From NCBI GenBank assembly GCA_963920665.1, contig OY987269.1:1242501-1306500 (forward strand): a stretch of 64,000 nucleotides of DNA, read 5' to 3'. This document shows, piece by piece, positions 42,894 to 55,484 of the stretch. The number at the start of each line of letters is the position of its first letter. Position 1 is the first letter of the stretch. Made by a program: the position numbers and the translations under genes. The notes beneath the pieces are model-generated. The model made no database searches, was not told where the DNA came from, and saw nothing but the letters and a program-made list of their open reading frames with translations. Source of the stretch: Straminergon stramineum (taxonomy: Eukaryota > Streptophyta > Bryopsida > Hypnales > Calliergonaceae).

Positions 42894-45590
42894 TGAATAT
42901 GATAATTTTTTATCAAATTTGAGGTCAAGAATTGAAAAATCCTTTTTGAATTGATTGAAGCTTATTAGCTTGTATATTTGTAATTTTCACAAGAATTTTT
43001 TCCTTTTTGTTCAAAATCATTACAAGATATTTGAGGGCATCGGATGCCTATGAGTTCCCAATCAGTTCCCATGAGCCTACCTTTGTTATTGGGTGCTACG
43101 GGAACAAATCCGATGTGGTCAAGAGAGTGCCACATAAGATGACTGAAGAGTGGATAAGCGCAGGACCATGAGACCACCAATCACAATGCAGCAGTCACAA
43201 TGTGCGCAATGAATTTGTGAACGGGAAACTTAAACAACTATTCAAGGGAGCATCCATTGGAACGCAGTTGAAACTAGCATGTAGAGGCCTCCGATCTCAC
43301 CTAATGTTTAAGTTCTGGTTATTTTGATTTTTGAAGATTTTGATTTTAATTATCTATTGAATTCGTTTTTGAAGGATCATTTTTAGACCTTAAAAAGTTA
43401 TTTTTCCGAGGTATGACATACAAGTACTATTTGAAGTAATTAGAACCAAATAATCTTTACTACTAAATTTTGATTGTTTAGCAAACTACCAACATTAAGA
43501 GTAATTTTTAGAAAGGTTGGCCAACTCCCTACTAGTTGACAAGTGGATTGGTAGAATGTGATTTCATTGCTAGAAAATAAATACAAAACAATCAAACATA
43601 AGTGGTCATAAAATGGGAACAAAATGAGTAAAGGATTTTGGATGGATTTTGTAAGTTGTTATAGGCAGATAGGCCCATCCTTTCAAGGGTAATTCTAGCC
43701 CCTTTTGACAGGTGGACATGGGAAGGGGGTTATTTTCCTGCAAGCTGAGCGGACCAGGCACGGCACGACATCATCAGCTGGCCCATGGACCATCCGGCCC
43801 TTGCAATTCCTGAACTCCACGCCCCGCCACCCCATCCTGAGGCGTCGGACAAACGAGTGACAGTGAGGTTCACGGAAAGTGAAGCCTTTTAGTTCGAAGA
43901 TTTTTTGATGGTGTCAAAGGCCTCGGTTTTCTTGTCATGAAATATTTGTGAGTGCCGGGTTCTACCCTGTGATGCAATTACGTGATGCAACTAGAAACAT
44001 GATTCTTACTTTTGCTGCCTCTCGCAGTGACTTCATCTGAATTTGTTGAAGCAAGAGTGGAAGTTGCTACAGAGTCGTTGGCCCTCTTTGCAATTGAACA
44101 CACCGTTCATTGAGTTGCCAAATATAGCGCCTCAATCGACATCATCACGCAGTCGAAATCGTTCACTTAAGAATCGCATTGCCTACTCAAAACGAAATCT
44201 CACGCACAGAACAATCGCGCAAATGTCTACCGAAGAATCGATCCCAAATTGCCAAAAAATTTGTCAAGATTCGTGCACAGATATCCCACAAACAAAATGC
44301 CTGCACGCAACGGAAAAACAGACGCACAAGAACAAGAAACAAAGTTGCGAGAAGTTCACAGCAGGGTGGGCTAGGGTTTTGTAAACATCGCTGATTGCTG
44401 ACAGGAATCTTAGGATTTTGCCCTTCAAATCTATAAGTAGTCAAACCCTGCCAGATATTGTATTTCTTTCAACTTACTGATTTCCAGATATGTGATTTCA
44501 ATAAGTCGTAGACTCTAATTCACACCAAGAAAAGATATTCATATCATCAAACATTGCCCAAAGCGAGGTAATAAATTGAAAGAAAAACACATTGCTACGC
44601 TTTTAAGTCCATCCTTGGGCCGAAACCATCTCCGCCATTCTGGACCACTGACTGTGTTTCACTCTGCCCTATTCGCATTGATGTCTTGCTTGCCGTCGCC
44701 CACCTGACTTGTCTATTATTCACTTCTACCTTTGTGCTGTTTCATGTTCTTAGTCCCCCTTGCGCTCCGGGTTGTTGCTCTATTGTGCATACTTGATTCC
44801 ATCAAACGATTGTTCCTCTCCTCTGAAAAGGATCACAATATCTCCACAAACACGAGAAAAGCCTTGGTCGTTAACTACTGATTAGCTATTCCCAATTGTT
44901 TTTCACCCTAAACCCGTATCCCCACTCAGCAAAACGAAAGGAAGAAAACAGAAAAGTTTAGTAATTATCTGCCAAAACTTCAGCCACCCGACCAAGTCTC
45001 ATAATACACGAAGCCATACAAGTAGTGTGTTACAACTTCTGTAAACAACCTGATGCAATAAGTGATAATTGGTAGTTTATGCGCTTGTGATACATACCAG
45101 AAGTGGAAAATGAGAGACTACATAAGTCGGTACCCTAATCATTTAATGAGTTAGAGATCGAGACCATCAGCTTGTCGGACGTGACTTTGTTGTCCGAGAT
45201 ATTCAGGAAGTCAAACCTCATGCTACCACAGAAAACCTAAAATGTCTTGCAAACGAGAGCTCATAAGTGAAAGACAGTTAACAAGGATTTCAAAGTTTCA
45301 CATCAATTTGAGAAGGTTGTATGGGGAAATCTGTATGCGAAAAACATTGGTCCAGGAGCAGTCGTGATAAGAAGAACCCGAATCAGCCTAAAATTTGATC
45401 CTAGAGAGGACGACCTGGCAATCAATTAAAAAAAGATATGCAATTTAGCACTGAGAATTATCACCATGCCAGGAATTCAATTGGATACAGCAACTTATTC
45501 TCTTGGCGACCATAGAAAACCAAATCAGCTAAGAAAACCCTAAGTCAACACTTGTAACGCACCTCCTGGACCCGCAAGCAATATGACCTA
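42894..45590. other. Intergenic DNA, downstream of SF3B6
   Basis: AT-rich to about 43700, then a more balanced stretch (43740-44550) with several 60-110 codon frames (e.g. 44043-44384) of no known family, and mixed sequence to the SF3B6 stop. The last few hundred bases probably include the SF3B6 3' UTR (minus strand). No gene is supported. Confidence 0.45.
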
Positions 45591-45962
45591 CTACTCCTTC
45601 ACGGACACGCCATACTTCTCCTGCAACTTGGTGAGCTCTTCGTCCTTCTTCCGCTGATCGACCTTCTTGGACATCTTGGCGTGCTGGTAATACAAAACAA
45701 TCAAGTAACGATTGGCAACGTTAAAGCCAGATAAATGGTCCACGGCGTTCTTGGCGTCGTAGATGTCCTCGTACACGACAAACGCCGTCCCCCGCGTGTC
45801 TTTGTTGGTGCCGATGCGAATCTGCCGGATGGCGCCATACTTGCCAAAGATATCGTACATCTCCTCAGAGGAAATATTGAACGGCAAGTTGCGCACGTAC
45901 AGCACCCGGTTCACCTCCGGCGGCAGTCGCGCGTTACCTCTCCGGATGCTCAACGCCGCCAT
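45591..45962 (-). CDS. SF3B6: Splicing factor 3B subunit 6 (SF3b14a / p14)
   Basis: 123 residues, intronless. A single RNA-recognition motif with RNP2 LYVRNL (21-26) and RNP1 RGTAFVVY (57-64), then a basic, charged C-terminal helix region ([23 protein letters not shown]). Length and sequence are very close to human and plant p14 (about 125 residues). The protein belongs to the SF3b complex of the U2 snRNP, binds SF3B1 and lies next to the branch-point adenosine. Tyr22, the residue reported to contact the branch site, is present. The start ATG gives the usual N-terminus ending in [15 protein letters not shown]. It acts in the nucleus and is unrelated to its neighbours. Confidence 0.95.
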   Translation of the reverse strand: MAALSIRRGNARLPPEVNRVLYVRNLPFNISSEEMYDIFGKYGAIRQIRIGTNKDTRGTAFVVYEDIYDAKNAVDHLSGFNVANRYLIVLYYQHAKMSKKVDQRKKDEELTKLQEKYGVSVKE

Positions 45963-46180
45963 AATTCCTCTTCAACGCAAATTAGCGTCCACTTCCAAAT
46001 GAATATGCAGACTCGAGCACAAAATTCACGAGCAAGATAGTCTAGGGGGCAGAAGTCTCAACGTAGGGGGAGCAAGTCTCCTCTTCAAACCTAGCGACGC
46101 GACACAGTGAGGTTTTGTTTGGGCTCTGCAGAGAGGGAGGAAAGGAAGGAGTAAGCTTACAGTAGTAGAAGAAGATTGCT
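45963..46180 (-). promoter_or_regulatory. Probable 5' UTR and promoter of SF3B6
   Basis: GC-balanced sequence directly upstream of the start codon, set off from the AT-rich DNA beyond about 46540. No defined box could be assigned. Confidence 0.3.
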
Positions 46181-46245
46181 GAGTAGATGAACAGAGATCA
46201 TTCATCTATGGTAAAACGGATGACGGAATGCGGACTGGGCCGGAC

Positions 46246-46270
46246 GGCACGGCACGGCACGGCACGGCAC
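46246..46270. repeat. Pentanucleotide microsatellite (GGCAC)5
   Basis: Five perfect tandem copies of ggcac. Confidence 0.9.
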
Positions 46271-47046
46271 TCCCGCCGTCAACCATCGCGTATTATCCTT
46301 CATCCTGTTTTCGAACTCCGTTGTACAAACCTCCGAGTCAGGTTGGCTGGTTCCGAACCTGGTCAGCATTCAGATAACTTACTGAATTGGAGCTGCTTGC
46401 CTGCGTGTTCGTGTCCTTTGATGTCGTGTGCCTGTGGTAGAAAGTCTTTTTTTCCCGCTTCCAGTTGGGGAGAATTTTTAGCCTTCATTTTATGGTCGTT
46501 GTGTGACTTCAGGCAGCGTTTTCGGGTGGGGAATTAAAACACTCCGTTTCAAATAAGAAAATAGAGAGACTACCCAATCTAGTTTGCATAGATTTATTTT
46601 TTTTAAATTACACTACTTTAGTCAAAGTTTTTTTATGAGGAAAAATATTCAGTATTTGTGTAGTTTTGGAAAATTTACTATTTGGGAAAAAAATATTGAC
46701 ATATTCATCTTCAAGTCTTGTGCAATTTTACACAACTTATATGAAGCTTCCATTTTAACTGGTTAGAGAAACCTTCAAATGTATAAAATAGAAATCATAT
46801 TTTTCTTGACTTCTTGAAGTTAAATCTTCATAAATTGAATTGAAACAAATTCATGATTATTTTTCCAAACTCAACTCTATAGATAATATCTACTTCTAAT
46901 GTTTAACATTATTTCTTTAGATGTAACCTTCAAAAAAATTACAAAAACTTTTGTAATTATAATGCAATTACCTTTTGTCCAAAATTCTTGGGTCCTTCGG
47001 AATCAACTGATTAGCACTTCACATTCATTCAGTTTTATAGATGATG
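46271..47046. other. Intergenic DNA, no gene seen
   Basis: Balanced composition to about 46540, AT-rich afterwards; no gene recognised. Confidence 0.5.
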
Positions 47047-47061
47047 AAAAGGTTCAAAGAT

Positions 47062-47313
47062 GGTCCGCAACGACCCTAAACTACCATGTGAGATGGCCAA
47101 GCAAGGAACTTCTGTGGAACCTATGAGGTTCTTAGTTCAACTCCCCATGCTGACATTGCTTGCATGGGGGCTCCCCATGCCATGAGAGCTTTGTTTGCAT
47201 GGGGAGGGGGTTTGTTCCTACACTTGTTCTTGATGGGGATTGGTCCATGGTTTTCCATGGCAGTGTCAGATTAGTCTTTGTTGCGGTCCTTAAAGGCCAT
47301 ATATTTTTTTTAA
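47062..47313 (+). mobile_element. tRNA-derived SINE with 15-bp target duplication
   Basis: A GC-richer insert in AT-rich DNA is flanked by direct repeats aaaaggttcaaagat at 47047-47061 and 47314-47328. Near the 5' end are an A-box-like motif (tggccaagcaagg, 47093-47105) and a B-box-like motif (agttcaactcc, 47134-47144), at roughly the spacing found in tRNA genes. The 3' end is a short T-rich run followed by A's. Length (about 252 bp), Pol III boxes and long target duplication together fit a plant SINE moved by L1-type machinery. Confidence 0.75.
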
Positions 47314-47328
47314 AAAAGGTTCAAAGAT

Positions 47329-49490
47329 CTTTGACTCCACTTTGATAAAGTATGTTTACAAATCAAACTTTCAATTAAGGACCAATTAGGCCTTCAGGAA
47401 ATAATTCAAAAAGGACGAGACCTATCACCAAGGTACTTTGCCAATAAGGATCCAATTTATGAACCAATAGGTGCAAGCTTCATTTCCGTAGTAATCTAAA
47501 TTCTAAAAAGTTATCCATCAATTGCTTTGGGTTGTTGCAACATTACTGAGATAAGATTGGTATTGTCTGGTGTCACTCTATAGCCACTCATTCAATCAAC
47601 ATTGGTCAATTTTAGAGGTGATATATTCTTAAGGGCCTTTCATTGAGACATTGACCAAAATGTTTTTTGTTTTTTTAGGACAGGCATTTTGGGTTGGTAT
47701 TGCTATTAATCATCTTCTTCTTCATGTCAAGCTTTGTTTCATGTAATTTCAATAACTATTGTAAAAAATTTATACAAATTTGTTTCATTTTGGAACTACG
47801 CCCCAAGAAGCAAAGAGATTTTGCTTCATTTAAGAAAAAAAATGCATTTGATTTTGTAAGAGTCATAACATTCAATAGCCTTCATGCCCATTGCTGCTTT
47901 CATTCATGCGCCCCCATCTATCTACTTAGCTATTGATGAAGTATTGTTAGGTGTGGAATATTCTACATCATAAATTGTAGAGCCAAGGAGCATGCAATTG
48001 AATGGTATGGTAGACAAAATTTTCTTGTAAATCTTTACAACATCCACTTTGGAAAAAAATCAAGAGTAAACAAGAAGCATTCATTGTAATTTTCTCTTTC
48101 ATGTATTTACAACTTGTTTCTCAATACAAGATTTTTTCCCCTCAAATTGTAGGACACAAAACTCTTTTACAAAAAGTTAGAAAGTTGAAATTTACCTCAA
48201 GGATGGGTTGAAAAATCATTGTTTTTGAAATCCAATTTTTATAATCTTGGAGTTGGTGAGATTTTTTACACTCAAGTTTTAAAAGATACACTTCAACAAG
48301 TTCATTAAAAGAACCTAAGTTTGGATCTACCATAAAAATAATGAAGGCAAAGACTTCAATTTGAGCTAAATTTGTTGAAACAATTTTGGTTTCAAGCCCA
48401 TGCATAAACTTTAGGAGTTATCTAGAGATTTGAGCATTTATCCTTTAGATGTTGTGTCATTTCAAAGCAAAATATCATTTAGTCCACTAGTGTATATAAG
48501 TTTTTGTGCCTAACTTATTTTTGATGAGGAACAAAATTCCTCTACCTAGCGATTACTTTGCAATCATCAAAGTCCTAATTTTTGTAAGAAGTTCAATTGT
48601 TGTTATACCTTGGATTTACTAAATTCAGACTATAGGGTTATTGCAAATGCCCTAATTTTTTTGGTTGCTATTGGTTCTTTTTGAGAATGAACTAATGCTA
48701 GCTATAGTCAAATTTGAAGATTTTGTATCATAGGTTGAAGAGAAACATTTTTTTGGATTTTTCTGAATTAGCTTACTTCAATTTTGTTATTGAAAGGGTC
48801 CTTCCTCTTATTAAATGCTTGTTAGTGTTGACCCCAATGTTTATCATGCTATTAATATCGAAGATATATAGATTGAAGAAGATTTGGGGCAAAAAATTGG
48901 TCAAGGTTCAAAAATGGCACTTTCTATCATCTATGGACAACAATGCTATGGAAAATCTATTGTTGTTGCATGTCTTGTGAATTTACTTGACAAGGTAGTG
49001 ACAAATTTGTGATTCTCCTTGATGAACCTTTACTAAATTTAAATTGTAATTATTTTTATCAAGGAGTTCCCTTACCTACTTATGATCTCCCCCAAACATG
49101 ACAATTTTAGAGATTCATTCTCTTTCATAAATCATTAATTATTGTTTTGCAACATTTTTAACTCTATATAAATTTATGTTGATAAATTCTACCTCTAAAT
49201 TTCTTCATTATTTTATGAGACCAACATTTGTAAGTATGCTATGGGAGAAGAACCTATGTTTGTGGTTGCAATTCCAATTGACAAGGTTGTGTCAAGAGGT
49301 TCAATTGTCATTGTAGTTTCCCTTTGGTTAACAATATCAAGACATTTGAGTGTATCGTAGTAGTTGTCGCAACGCGTAAACTTGGAATCTACCGGGGTAG
49401 TATAAAATAGGTTTGTAATAGTATAGAATTTTTCAAAATTTCCAATAGGCAAACGGAATTGGAATCCTCTTAGCCTAAACATTGCATTAA
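47329..49490. other. AT-rich intergenic DNA, no gene seen
   Basis: Only short low-complexity frames. Confidence 0.5.
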
Positions 49491-49499
49491 GGTTGAGAG

Positions 49500-52400
49500 G
49501 ATGATCTAGGTGTTCCTTAAAAAGATCCAGGATGGAACCGGATTCTAGAAACCCGGATAGCGACAGTCTACGACTTAGAGTTCTGGTCTAGGAATCTAGA
49601 GAACTGTTACAGGTAAATGGTCCACTTCTGGAATGGTCGGTAGGATGAGAGGTACTTAACCCCCGCCACTCCCATTTCTCCTCCCTCATTCTTCCGCAGT
49701 AGTTTTGTGCTCATATAGTTGAGTGAAAGAGTGGCGAGTTAGTGATCGTTTCAGGAACTTTGAACTATTTGTCTCCACCAGATCCGAACCTAGTTCCGGT
49801 TCTTGATGGCAAAGGGAGATATCCGGATACCTTTAGTTAGTGCACGGATGGTTTGTTCGACCATTCCGGAAAGGTTGAGTGATTGGTCGCAATTAGAGGA
49901 CGACCTGAGCACGATAGGGTGTGTCAACCTATTCCTTAGGCCATGGACTAAGAAGAATGATCGAATGATTCAGGAGCTCATTGTAGGAGCTCCAAATTAG
50001 TATGAGTTGACAGTGAAGGGGTGACCCAGAACCTAGACGGATGAAGTTTGGGCAAAAGTATACAGATTCCCTAGGAAGGGATCCGGATTAGCCTTTCGAA
50101 TGGATAAGTTTGCAGTGGGGAAATTTTAGACTGCAATCCATTCTAAGGAGGGGTATGCCATTAGTGACTATCTAGATGGGAGGTAGAAGTAGGTCTTAGA
50201 GTCCCTTATCCTGATTTTGTATCCGGAAAAGCCTACCCAGGTTACGGTTACCGTAGCCAACACCATTTTCGGAGCAATGGAGGGTAGACCAATCAATTGG
50301 GGGAAAGTCATTGGAGCAGTGGTCTCCAAGCTTGCCATCCATGTAGGAAAGGCTAAGACCAGCCCAATCGGTCTTTACCTTTTCCACCTCTACCACTATG
50401 CAAAACTTTTGAGTGATGCAGAAATGGTAGAGTACAACACCAGATCCATAATCCTGCATTACGGCCTCATAGACGAAGTGGAGGCGGAGTAGCTGACATT
50501 TGATGAAGAGAAGAGCCAGAAGAGGAAGAGTAGTTCATGGAGCAGAGACAAAGGAAATCTACCATCTGGCTTCACGAGGAAAACTCCCTGTTTCGGAGAA
50601 GCTGGAGGAAGACATTTCCGGGTTCTTCAAGACTGGTTTCAACTGGATGCTACAAGCACAAGAGTACCACAAGACCTTAGTAGACCTTTTCAAAAGGATC
50701 AACGAGGAGTTGAAGGTCGAGCTAGAGGATATACTTGACGCAGTGAAGAAACTTCCAAATCTGGAAGAGTTGGGACGGAAAGAGAATCAGATCGAGAATC
50801 TGGAGAAGGAGAAGACTAACCTCCAATTCAGATTGAGTTGGGTAAAAGGAGAGTTGGCTGCAATGAAGCAGAGGGAGAATGAAGCTCTGCAGCTTGTCAA
50901 GAACCTATCCGGTCTGTTGGATAAACCTGTAGAACTCATCGTCAAAGCCTCCCTTGTCTAGAACCGGCTAATCGAGGAAGGACATCTAACTGGATCCAAG
51001 GTAGTCCGGATCCTGGTCGACTTCTCATCACAAATGGATGTAGTATTGAAGGAGATGTGCCACCTCTGAAGGCGGATTGATCCGGACTGGGTCATGGATT
51101 TTTCCCACTTTCTGGAAATCCACTTTGACAAGGAAACTTCGGTGAAGTTAACAACATCCCTGCCACTTCCGCCAAGACCAGAAGTTCCTAGGGAGACTCT
51201 CCAACATTCAACAGAACCCTCCTCAACTCAATTGGAGAAGACCATCCGAGGGAGCGTGAAGATAGCTTGGGAGCCAGCCAAGTAGCCGGATGTAGTACGG
51301 GAGTTGGCGCCACTGAAAGTTATCGTCTCACCATCGATTCTGACGATCCATCTTCTTGAGAAGGAAACCCTTCAGACACCTAGGTTGCTTATTCAAAGTG
51401 ACCTAGCAGACCAGATTGGAGGACTAAAGAATCCGGCTCGGACTCATCCACAAAGCTTCAAGCACATGCAGAAGCCTCAATGGAGGCAGGAGAGGACCAC
51501 CATCGTGTTGGATGAAACCTCTCCAGGAGAAGAAGAAGACGAAAGGGAAATCACTTAGATTGAGAAATCTGAAGATGAAGAGTACCAAACCGGATCAAAA
51601 GAGGAAGAAGGGGGGAGGACATGGAAGAAGAAGACTCGCCTCCAGAATTCCGAAAGATTCAAAGCCGAGTAGCATTGAGGACAACTTCGGTGAAGGCAAC
51701 TTTGAAAGTGACTCCGAGGGCATCCATCCGGGCACCATGAAGTTGAGGCGGGAGCAATCAGAAGAAGGCGCGAAAGGCGAAGTAGTTAGGGTTTTAGTTA
51801 GTTAAGATTTGAATTTTGAATCTAATCCGGGTTTCCAAGCATAGGCCTAGGTTCTGGATTTTTAGGATCTAACTTTCCGGGTTTCTCGGGAGTTCTGTGA
51901 TTGGTCACTTGGATTTCCAGGTGGATTTTTGCCTTTGGGTTTTTGAGTTTTTAAGGGAGGGTAGGCTTGTTGTCCTCTCATTCCATCCTAGCACTTATAG
52001 TTGGTATCTTGTCATCCTTTCTTTAATTTGAACCACCAAGTGGACATTCAAGAATTGATCTGTCGTATATCCAACTTTTTTGTGTTTGCTTGTGAGAGTG
52101 TTGAAGTGTAAGAGAGAGGAGGAGGAAAGGAGGAATTCGGATCTGAGGTGACTGGATTTGATGTGGGAGGGAATGTTTGTGACGTAGTTTAGGCTTGTGA
52201 ATACAGTCTTGTGTGCAGTGCCTTTAAAACACTGGAACGGATATCCGACAAGGACTGGCGTGGGTGCGAGTCTGGAATACCAGGGAGGGTTCTATACGGA
52301 GATAAGCAACCGCCAGCGGAAAAATCCCCATCCTACTCTCCGGAAGGTCTACCAAACCCTAGGATCAATCTAGTAAACGACTAACAATCGCCCATCGGTT

Positions 52401-52750
52401 CCGGTTTTGGTTGATCTATCATTGTAGTGGAAAGGACTTGTTATGGCTTTGAATGACTTGCCTTTCGGATTGGCCATCCAGAAAGTTGTGAGAGTGTTTC
52501 TATGTTTGATCTAGTACAACATTTGGTCTAAGTGTGTTTTGTGTAGTTTAGAGAGAGAAGAGAGTGTGAGGAATACGAGTGGTGAGTCCCTACCCCTCTA
52601 CAAGATCAAAAGCAGACCTTTTAAGGGTAAACCAAAGGCACCAAAAACCAGTGTGTATGTGAGAAGAGACAGATCCGGATCCCGGAAAGGAGAGGATCCG
52701 GATTGGATTCCGAAAAGGTAGAACTCCGGAAGAGAGAAAGGAAGTGAAAA
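49500..52750 (+). pseudogene. CCGGA-rich degenerate coding region, unknown family (probable TE relic)
   Basis: Composition changes sharply here: higher GC and very frequent ccgga. A coding signal starts at ATG 49806 and runs in one frame to about 50490 through several stops, mostly TAG. It then continues in another frame from 50500 to 51558, with stops at 50959, about 51067 and 51283, and shifts again to 51805. The best-preserved piece (50500-50961, 153 codons) is charged and probably coiled-coil (EELGRKENQIENLEKEK). The end is basic and acidic low-complexity sequence. A further basic frame lies at 52539-52721. I see no zinc knuckle, protease or polymerase motif and no paired terminal repeats. 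It could be a decayed gag-only retroelement or a dead lineage-specific gene. Confidence 0.5.
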
Positions 52751-53840
52751 GAATACTTAAGTCGGTAATATGGATAATCTCGGCTTGCAACAACAGTCTA
52801 GAATCCCCTGGGATGATATTTCGAGTCATTTTATGATGTTTTGGTGTTGTAATGGTACTTATGCTCCATTGTGCATATGACAATAGTTTTCTCATGGTAA
52901 CAATTGCATCCTTAATAATGCATAGAGAAGCAAGTTAATTGTTGTTATCTATCAAGGACTTCAGTAGACAATTATTTAATTATGGATGTTCAATATTCAT
53001 TTGGAAGTACAAGAATTATTAATTATTCAATCGCAAATTAATTATAATGGTTTAGAATTTGCTCAAAGATTTACTGAAGGTCACAAATAATCAAATATAC
53101 ATTCTATTGTATATTTTTTTAACTTCTTTATACAATATGATAGCAATAAATGGTACATAATGCTCACCAAGATTTTGAACTTTTCAAAAAATTAATTAAA
53201 AAATAATCAAATTCATGAAAACAACAAAATTTTGAAAGATCAACATGGCTTCAAATCTATTGTATTTCTAGTTTTAGAGCTTTGAGCACTTGGATGTCTA
53301 AATTTTGGTATTGGAAATTTCACCAATTATATGAATTAATTGTGTATTACAAACAAATCTACAATAGATAAATTTCAAATTTCAAAATTAATTTATTATT
53401 TTTGGAGTAGGTTTCAATTGCACAAATTGAAAAATGTTAGGGGCAATCACTTGACTTAAAATTAAATTTTGAGTTTTCTAATAAAGAAAATTTTCACCCC
53501 TTGTAGAACCAAAGAAACCTTGTTTTAAATTTTTGAGTAGAAATCCTCATGGACTTCCTATATAGTGTTTTTTGAAGGGTGGTTTGTTGCACGGGCAATT
53601 CATATTTAGATAACCTTGTTCAAAAATTTGTGCTATCAAACTACTAAATCTTGTCTTGACTACTTTAGATAATACATGATAAACTTCTTGAGCACTTTTA
53701 GTCTAGTTGCATTGTGTTATACATGAAGCTCAATGTCAAGCATGGAACAAATGTTGAATAGAAAAAAGTTGCCCGCTTCTAAAGAGGAGATGTAAGTTCA
53801 CTTATTTTAAGTCATTTGTATTTGTACTAGCTTGGGGAAG
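52751..53840. other. AT-rich intergenic DNA, no gene seen
   Basis: Nothing recognisable. Confidence 0.5.
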
Positions 53841-53845
53841 GAGGT

Positions 53846-55155
53846 TGTCATACCCTTAGTGACACTTACCACCTTAACTTCGTCTTCTAGTATTTTCCAA
53901 GCACTTCACCTTTTAGTGACACCAAGGATCACGCTCTCTTAATACTGCACATGCCACGCACCCACAATATTAGATTCCAACTCAAGTCACAGAATTCCCC
54001 ATTCCTCCGTGACTCCCACCACTTTCCTTCTAACCCTTAATTCCCACAAGACACCGGGCATGTCATTTGATGACATGGGGTGGAACTTCCATTGATGTCC
54101 AAGCACTTGGTGGAGGCACTACTCTTCACCGGTGCTAACTGCCCTTGAATGGAACCCAACTCCCAATTATGCCCAACCCAACTCATTTTAGGACTTACTA
54201 ATCGGGACTCACCCAACCGGACACACCCCATGGCATAGTGTGGAGTGGGACACCACCCAACCAGTATCAAGGAGTGTACAAGCACTCCACGGTAACATAC
54301 TAGTGGTGGTGAGGCTCCAATACTAATCTCACCACCCAAGGCCACTTTGGCTCACCATGGCACTATCTAGGAGGGAGGAGAGAGACCACCCCTCCTCATA
54401 GTACTCTCTACAGGATTCGGTAGCCCTCCCCCCATACTAGAGGCCACTGGGAACCCCCAAGATGCTCCCCATCTTGGAAGACCACCCAATTCCAAGTGGT
54501 ATCCCCCAAAACGGACCCCCAAAGTCTTCCGATCTTTCCATCAGGATAACTTTTAGCTCACAGTTGCAAATCCCAAGTGCAATCCCATTTTCGTGATCTA
54601 AATTTTTTGTAGATCATCGTGGACTATTTACTTTCCCCAATACAACAAGTATTGAGGAAGTTATGACCCTCCAAAGGTACGAGTCCCCTAGGAGGTGTAG
54701 TTCTCTAGGACTCCACCCTCTTTGGATGCCATAACTTTTAGCTCATAGCACATCTCCTCATGAGCCTTATAATTCTAGAAAGCTTGTCTCTTTAGCTTTC
54801 CAATGATATGTGACATTCACTATTTGGCTCAAAGAAATCCTCCCAAACCTTGTTTCCCACGTCCCCATGCCTCGGGACACGGCTAGGACAATGCCAACTT
54901 TGAGGAGCCATAACTTTGACTCCCAACTCAGATTCTCACGTTCTTTGAACCCATGGACGCGTCTTCTCACAAGATTTTCCAAGCATGTGTGACCCCCCCC
55001 CCTAATTTTTCCGGATTAGAGCACTACAACGCTCTGATCACTCAAGATTCATAGTCCCCCTCACCCCTTTTCTTGCAAGGCTTGGGGGGTCACCCCCACT
55101 GTCCCCCTTGCTCACCAAGGTGGCATGGGCACACCTTGTGATGAGGGTCGTGACA
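53846..55155. mobile_element. Solo LTR of a Ty3/Gypsy-type retrotransposon (1310 bp)
   Basis: Starts TGTCATACCC and ends GGGTCGTGACA, the TGTCA..TGACA ends common in Ty3/Gypsy LTRs. It is flanked by a perfect 5-bp target duplication gaggt (53841-53845 and 55156-55160). The interior is C-rich and has no gag-pol. An intact 5-bp duplication around one LTR indicates that recombination between the two LTRs of a complete element removed its interior. Confidence 0.8.
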
Positions 55156-55215
55156 GAGGTACTAGACATGGTCTTAGAAACTACGGAGAATCCCACTAGT
55201 GAAGAGACTGGCACA

Positions 55216-55484
55216 TTAACCCTTGAACTTCACATGCTAAACAGTAAAAATTGGGAACCTAAACAATCCTTTTGAACAACCCGGAATAGTTTGAATTGTT
55301 GCCTCATTTATTGAAGACTTCACCATTGATTCAGGGAGCCAACTGTCTAATCATTATTATTGTGCAAGTTTTGAAAGAATCCACCATTGGGATTTTCAGA
55401 TTATAGCATTTGATGAACCCTGAATTTCAGAAAAGTTGGCTCCTCAAAGTCTAGAAAACGTCCATTGTAATGTTTAGGGGTTAA
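55216..55484. mobile_element. TTAA-flanked short element (inner 261 bp)
   Basis: TTAA-CCCTTGAAC at the left (55216) and GTTTAGGGG-TTAA at the right (55481-55484). The ends match those of the 58802 element (CCCTTGAAG..) and the 41941 element (..TTTAGGGG). No coding capacity. Confidence 0.5.

Noticed and set aside
44043..44384. 113-codon frame in a GC-balanced stretch
   Set aside because: Composition is unlike a conserved protein and overlapping frames are equally open. No homology is recognised.
52094..52110. TGTTGAAG string resembling the Copia LTR start
   Set aside because: The following bases do not match either LTR family and no PBS or LTR end is nearby.
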